A DNA stretch of 64,000 nucleotides, taken from NCBI RefSeq assembly GCF_019565505.1, contig NZ_CP067378.1:124001-188000 (forward strand), given 5' to 3'. This DNA comes from Flavobacterium davisii. GTDB lineage: Bacteria > Bacteroidota > Bacteroidia > Flavobacteriales > Flavobacteriaceae. A program made the translations under genes and the position numbers. How positions within the stretch are numbered: the first letter of the stretch is position 1; each line of letters begins with the position of its first letter. The notes beneath the pieces were generated by a model. It ran no database searches and was not told the DNA's origin. It worked only from the letters and a program-made list of their open reading frames with translations. This document shows positions 60,321 to 64,000 of the stretch, one piece after another.

Positions 60321-62064
60321 ATTCAATTAATTTCATTGTTTCCTCTAAATGTCTTTTCTGTTCCATATTAAAAGGTTTTAAAATTGACCTTTTATTTGTC
60401 AAGTCGGTTAAAATTAATTTTGCTTCATTATTCATTGATTCTTTGTTATAATTATTCACTGTTATTTTATTATCTTTCGATTCGGCTATAGAAAAAATTA
60501 TTTGTTCATCTTTAGGTTTATTCTTATATATAAATTCTAGAATAATTTTTCTATTATCTTCATCTATATCTTCTTTAAAAATAGCGTCTAATAAAAATGG
60601 AAATCTATGTACATATTCTGTTTCTTTAATTACTTTGTTAAATGCAAAATAATAAGCTAACATTGTTTGTAGAAGTTCTACACCTTGTTTTGGGAAACTA
60701 CCCATTAATAACTTCGTATATTTATAATCCTCAAATTCTTTTATGCCTAATTCTTTAATATAAAGTTGAAAATAATTATTAAAATGAGAATATTTTGAAT
60801 CTCTAATCTTAATTATTTCCTCATCTGTTTTATAATTTTTTAAGTTATTAATTTTTTTGCCTAATTCAATTGTAATATCACCTATATTTTTTGAAATGTT
60901 TTCTGAAAGCTTGACATTGGTTTTATTATCTAACCAAGTCGCGAATGTTAAATCTTCAATTTTATATTTTATTAAAATTGAATAATCTTTCGAAACTTTC
61001 TCTTTTAACTCCTTAATTTCAATTTCTAAACTATTTATTTTACTTTTCAGTCCTTGACGATTATTTCCTTTTTATCTTTAAAACCAATAATTTTATCATT
61101 TATTTTTTTAATTTCATCAACGGTGTTGTTTAAGTCCTGAAAATATTCGTAAATATTTTCTAAAGAACTTGGTAAACCTTGTTTGCAAGTTGGGCAATTG
61201 TCATTTAGCGGGTTTTCTTTTTTAAGGAAGTATTTACTTTTTTTAAAACTTTTAATCTTTCTTCATTAAAAGTTAGTTCGTTACATTTTAGCAAATATTC
61301 TTTTTCTTTCTGAATTAATTCTTCTTTATTCTTTTTGTAAGTTTCTAAATATTCAATTGATTTAGAAATAAACGATTCATCTATTAATTTTGAAAGTTTT
61401 AATTCATCTTTTTGCTGTTCTACATTTGTAAGAAATTTGATTTGATTTTCTAACTCTTTTTTCTCTTTTTCAAGGTTTTGTTTTTCTACTCTATCATACT
61501 CGTTTAAAATACCTAAATAATAATCATAATAGTCATATTTGAAATTTTTGAAAAAATCTAAACCACGAAATGATTTTAAAGCCAAAACCCAGCCATAATC
61601 TTGAGCAACATAATAAGGTAAAAACATTGCTTCTAATGAAGCAGGTTTGTATTCTCCAGAAGATTCTAAATGTAATTTAAAACCAAATAAATCATCAAAA
61701 TACTCCTTCAGTTTAATATGCTCTTTGGAATTATTCGAATTAATTCCTGAAAATTTTTCTAAAGGTTTATTTTCTCTTTTAATATAGAGAAAATCATTAT
61801 CTCGAATAATTGTAATATTTTCATTTTGTTCTTTTTTAAAATAAAATCTAATCTAAAAATTACGTTTTCATTTAGTATTTCTGTTAATTTATGTTTTTCA
61901 TCATTAATGCCAAAAGTATAATGGATAGCTTGAATTAAAGTACTCTTTCCCGATGTGTTTCTTCCGTGAATAATGTTTATTTTTTCACTAAAATCTGTAA
62001 AAAAACTTGTGTTTTTTTCTTGGGAATAAATAAATATATTTTTATAAATTACTTGAGATTTCAT
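60319..62064 (-). CDS. SMC/Rad50-like ATPase with zinc hook, Lamassu LmuB-like (frameshifted)
   Basis: From the ATG at 62064: KINIIHGRNTSGKSTLIQAI is Walker A (34-42). Coiled-coil arms flank a CPTCKQGLP zinc-hook-like turn (around 61190), and the C-terminal ATPase half has MGSFPKQGVELLQTMLAY (signature) and FPFLLDAIFKEDID (Walker B). Three missing bases (about 61831-61846, 61216-61225, 61068-61075) break it; repaired length is 582 aa. It starts 2 bp after the nuclease gene stop. Family knowledge: Lamassu LmuB is an SMC-like sensor ATPase that licenses LmuA nuclease. An alternative is another ABC-ATPase defence pair (ABC-3C type). Confidence 0.8.
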
Positions 62065-62066
62065 AA

Positions 62067-63171
62067 TTAATTTTCTTTTAGATATAATACTTCAAAAAGA
62101 GCTGCAAATAGAATGGCTTTTAATTGCAAATCACTAAAATTAGTTGAATGTGATTTTTTAAATAAGTCAAATAACTCATTTATATTATCTTCATTTGTAA
62201 AAGTTGTCACATTATTAATATTGTCTTTTACAAAATTTAAAATCTTTTTATGTTCACGTTCATTTATACTCTTAAATAAATCAAAAGCAGTATTGAAATC
62301 TAACTGAAATTGCTCTCTTTCAAGTGGTCTAATTCTTAATGTTTTTGCAATTTCAATTTCTTGTTTATGCCAATAATCAAAACATTTAGATTTTGTAGTT
62401 AAAATTTTAAAAGCATTTTCAATTTCTTGATTACTTACTCTTTTTGATTCGTCTAATAATTTTACGATATTTCCTTGATTATAAATTTTCTCTATTTTAT
62501 AAAAAGAAAAATTAAAGCATTTACAGCTGCTCTTTTGTCGAATATTTTATTGCCAAATATTTCAGAGATTTTTCCTTCTAATTGATTTTCTTGTTCTTTT
62601 GAGATTGTAGTAAAAGGGATATAAATAAAACTTAAATTGTCTAATTCATTATGTAAATCAATTTCAGTAATATTATTTTTTATTTTTTCTTTAATTTCAT
62701 TGGGTAAAAATGAAAAATTGGAAATTGTATTGTCTGCTTTTATAGAAACTGAAATATCCTTTAACCTTTTATCTTTTTTGTGCCTTTCGGATTGGGATTA
62801 TGTTTTAAATCAATAATTTGATTAGAAGAAAAATAGAGTATATGATTATATGTTGAAGATTTAGGAATATTATCCTGAATTAATTCTTTTCCAGTTTTCA
62901 ATAATTTTGTTAATATTTCATATAACTCAGGATTCAATCGCCATATGTTAGGATTTTTCTTTTTTGATTGGTATGCTTCAATTAAATTTACTTCATCATT
63001 TTCGTTTAAAAAACAAAACAAAAAATCATCGTGATGTTCTAGACAGACGAAATATTTTTTATCTTGGAACTTATTAAAATAATTATCCAACAATAAAAAA
63101 ATTGCAGTGTTTCTCTGTAAAGCAAATCCGTTTTGTGCGTCTGGCCCTGAATTTATTGTTTTATTTATCAT
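62067..63171 (-). CDS. DUF4297/Cap4-like nuclease, Lamassu LmuA-like effector (frameshifted)
   Basis: N-terminal SGPDAQNGFALQRNTAIFLLL, then CLEHHDDFLF and IEAYQSKKK. This arrangement (Gln19, Glu45, Asp49, Gln68-x-Lys70) is the DUF4297/Cap4 PD-(D/E)xK nuclease pattern. The rest is a helical domain (IPFTTISKEQENQLEGKISEI; VNALIF; KCFDYWHKQEIEIAKTLRIRPLE) ending at 62067. Missing bases at about 62773-62779 and 62499-62506; repaired length is 368 aa. It is the first gene of a two-gene operon with the SMC-like ATPase. It would cut DNA, causing abortive defence. The family call is by motif only. Confidence 0.78.
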
Positions 63172-63478
63172 TCTATGTTTTCATTTTTAAGGGTATAAAA
63201 TAGCTTCCAAATTAATTAACCTTAAAATCTGTTAGTTTTATTTTTTATCACAATCCCTTTTTTAATCAAAAATATTTACTTTGTATTTCTATTAACTTAA
63301 CCAAATATAACGAAAAGGATATTAAGATAAAATCCTACAATCTACAATTAAAAAGTTTAAAACAAATTTTAGTTGGAGGATGATTTGTTAAATAGGTAGT
63401 AAAAGAAAATTAATTGCGTTTCAATTTTAGTTAAAAATTATATTTGCAAAGTTGCTTAAACCCAATAAACCAATAAAT
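63172..63478. other. AT-rich divergent spacer
   Basis: About 307 bp between the defence-like operon and the DUF4348 lipoprotein gene. No gene, tRNA or direct repeat indicating an attachment site was seen. Confidence 0.4.
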
Positions 63479-63951
63479 ATGCTAAAAACTTATTTTGTAG
63501 TATTACTAGCTATACTTTTCATCAGTTGCAAAAAAGAAACCACTACCATCGAAGCACCAAAAGAGGCAAAAAGATACCGCCAACCTCAATAAACACCAAT
63601 TCAAAATCTATAGATGATGATTTTAAGTCTTTCCTTGATGCTTTTAGCAAAGATTCTGTATTTCAAGTAAGCCGTGTTACATTTCCATTAGTACTCGAAG
63701 AATGGATAGATCCTGAAACAGGCACAGGAAAGAAATTAATAGACAAAAAAGCTTATGAGACTATTGATTTTCGCTATCCTAAAGATGCTTTAACTAGAGA
63801 ATTTGATCGTTATACCCAAACGGTTAAGTTCAAAGATAATAAAGCAGTTGTTGAAATTAGAGGTGTCGATAACGGCATTTATGCAGATTATATTTTTGAG
63901 AAAATAAACGGGAAATGGCTATTGATTTCGTGTAATAACCAATCGATATAA
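63479..63951 (+). CDS. DUF4348 domain lipoprotein (frameshifted)
   Basis: Lipoprotein signal MLKTYFVVLLAILFISC from the ATG at 63479, then KKETTTIEAPKEA. One A is missing in the A-run at about 63576-63582; the following frame gives DDDFKSFLDAFSKDSVFQVSRVTFPL, then VLEEWIDPETG and WLLISCNNQSI, the DUF4348 pattern. Repaired length is 157 aa. Function unknown; a cell-envelope lipoprotein. Followed by a terminator. Confidence 0.82.
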
Positions 63952-63959
63952 ATAAAAAA

Positions 63960-63989
63960 AGAGTATTGAAAAAAATCAACACTCTTTTT
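63960..63989 (+). terminator. Intrinsic terminator after the DUF4348 gene
   Basis: AGAGTATTGA (63960-63969) pairs with TCAACACTCT (63976-63985) with one G-U pair, followed by Ts. Confidence 0.75.
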
Positions 63990-64000
63990 GTAAAATTATC

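Overview
The window is AT-rich (roughly 30% GC) chromosomal DNA that looks like Flavobacteriaceae (Bacteroidota). The gene set supports this: a CAL67264-family membrane protein, DUF3820, DUF4197, DUF4377, DUF4348 and DUF4856 proteins, SusC/FecA-type TonB receptor architecture, fused isobutyryl-CoA mutase IcmF, pyrG-yidC and holA/HsdR_N neighbourhoods, lipoproteins with short lipoboxes, and TAnnTTTG promoter boxes. I saw no tRNA, rRNA, CRISPR array or intact IS element.

Layout. 1-3 kb: the end of an outer-membrane protein, a repeat-filled spacer, and a TetR-nitroreductase-Ohr operon with a palindromic operator. 3.5-5.5 kb: three small secreted or lipoprotein genes. 6-18.5 kb: housekeeping genes (ettA, holA, OmpA lipoprotein, LytTR regulator, yaaA, fabG, di-heme peroxidase). 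18.5-23.4 kb: a DUF7000 protein, then an acyltransferase-aminotransferase-flippase cassette for an amino-deoxysugar glycan. 23.5-27.7 kb: a TrmH-family methyltransferase and ppk1-ppx. 28-34 kb: a four-gene DUF4856-imelysin-HTTM-TonB receptor operon. 34-41 kb: mvaB, pyrD, rlmH and four glycosyltransferases with the ketoisomerase fdtA between them. 41-43 kb: a glutathionylspermidine-synthase-like ATP-grasp gene with two small lipoproteins. 43-53.4 kb: yidC, pyrG, OsmC, two LysM proteins and guaA. 54-60 kb: a lipoprotein, DUF4197 and icmF. 60.3-63.2 kb: a two-gene nuclease plus SMC-like ATPase module resembling Lamassu defence systems. 63.5 kb: a DUF4348 lipoprotein.

Forty frameshifts in 26 genes can be inferred, including the essential genes holA, yidC, guaA and pyrD. 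Nearly all sit in short homopolymers, 33 of 40 are missing-base type, and repairing them restores an integral codon count in every gene. I read them as sequencing or assembly indels, not gene decay. Broken genes are therefore annotated over their full inferred span, with the break positions given.

Most interesting for follow-up: the Lamassu-like module; two inverted GC-rich insertions in the IcmF linker; the HTTM/imelysin/DUF4856/TonB operon; the ATP-grasp plus SRGGFG-lipoprotein operon; and a roughly 200-bp MITE-like intergenic repeat, one copy of which appears inserted into another repeat.
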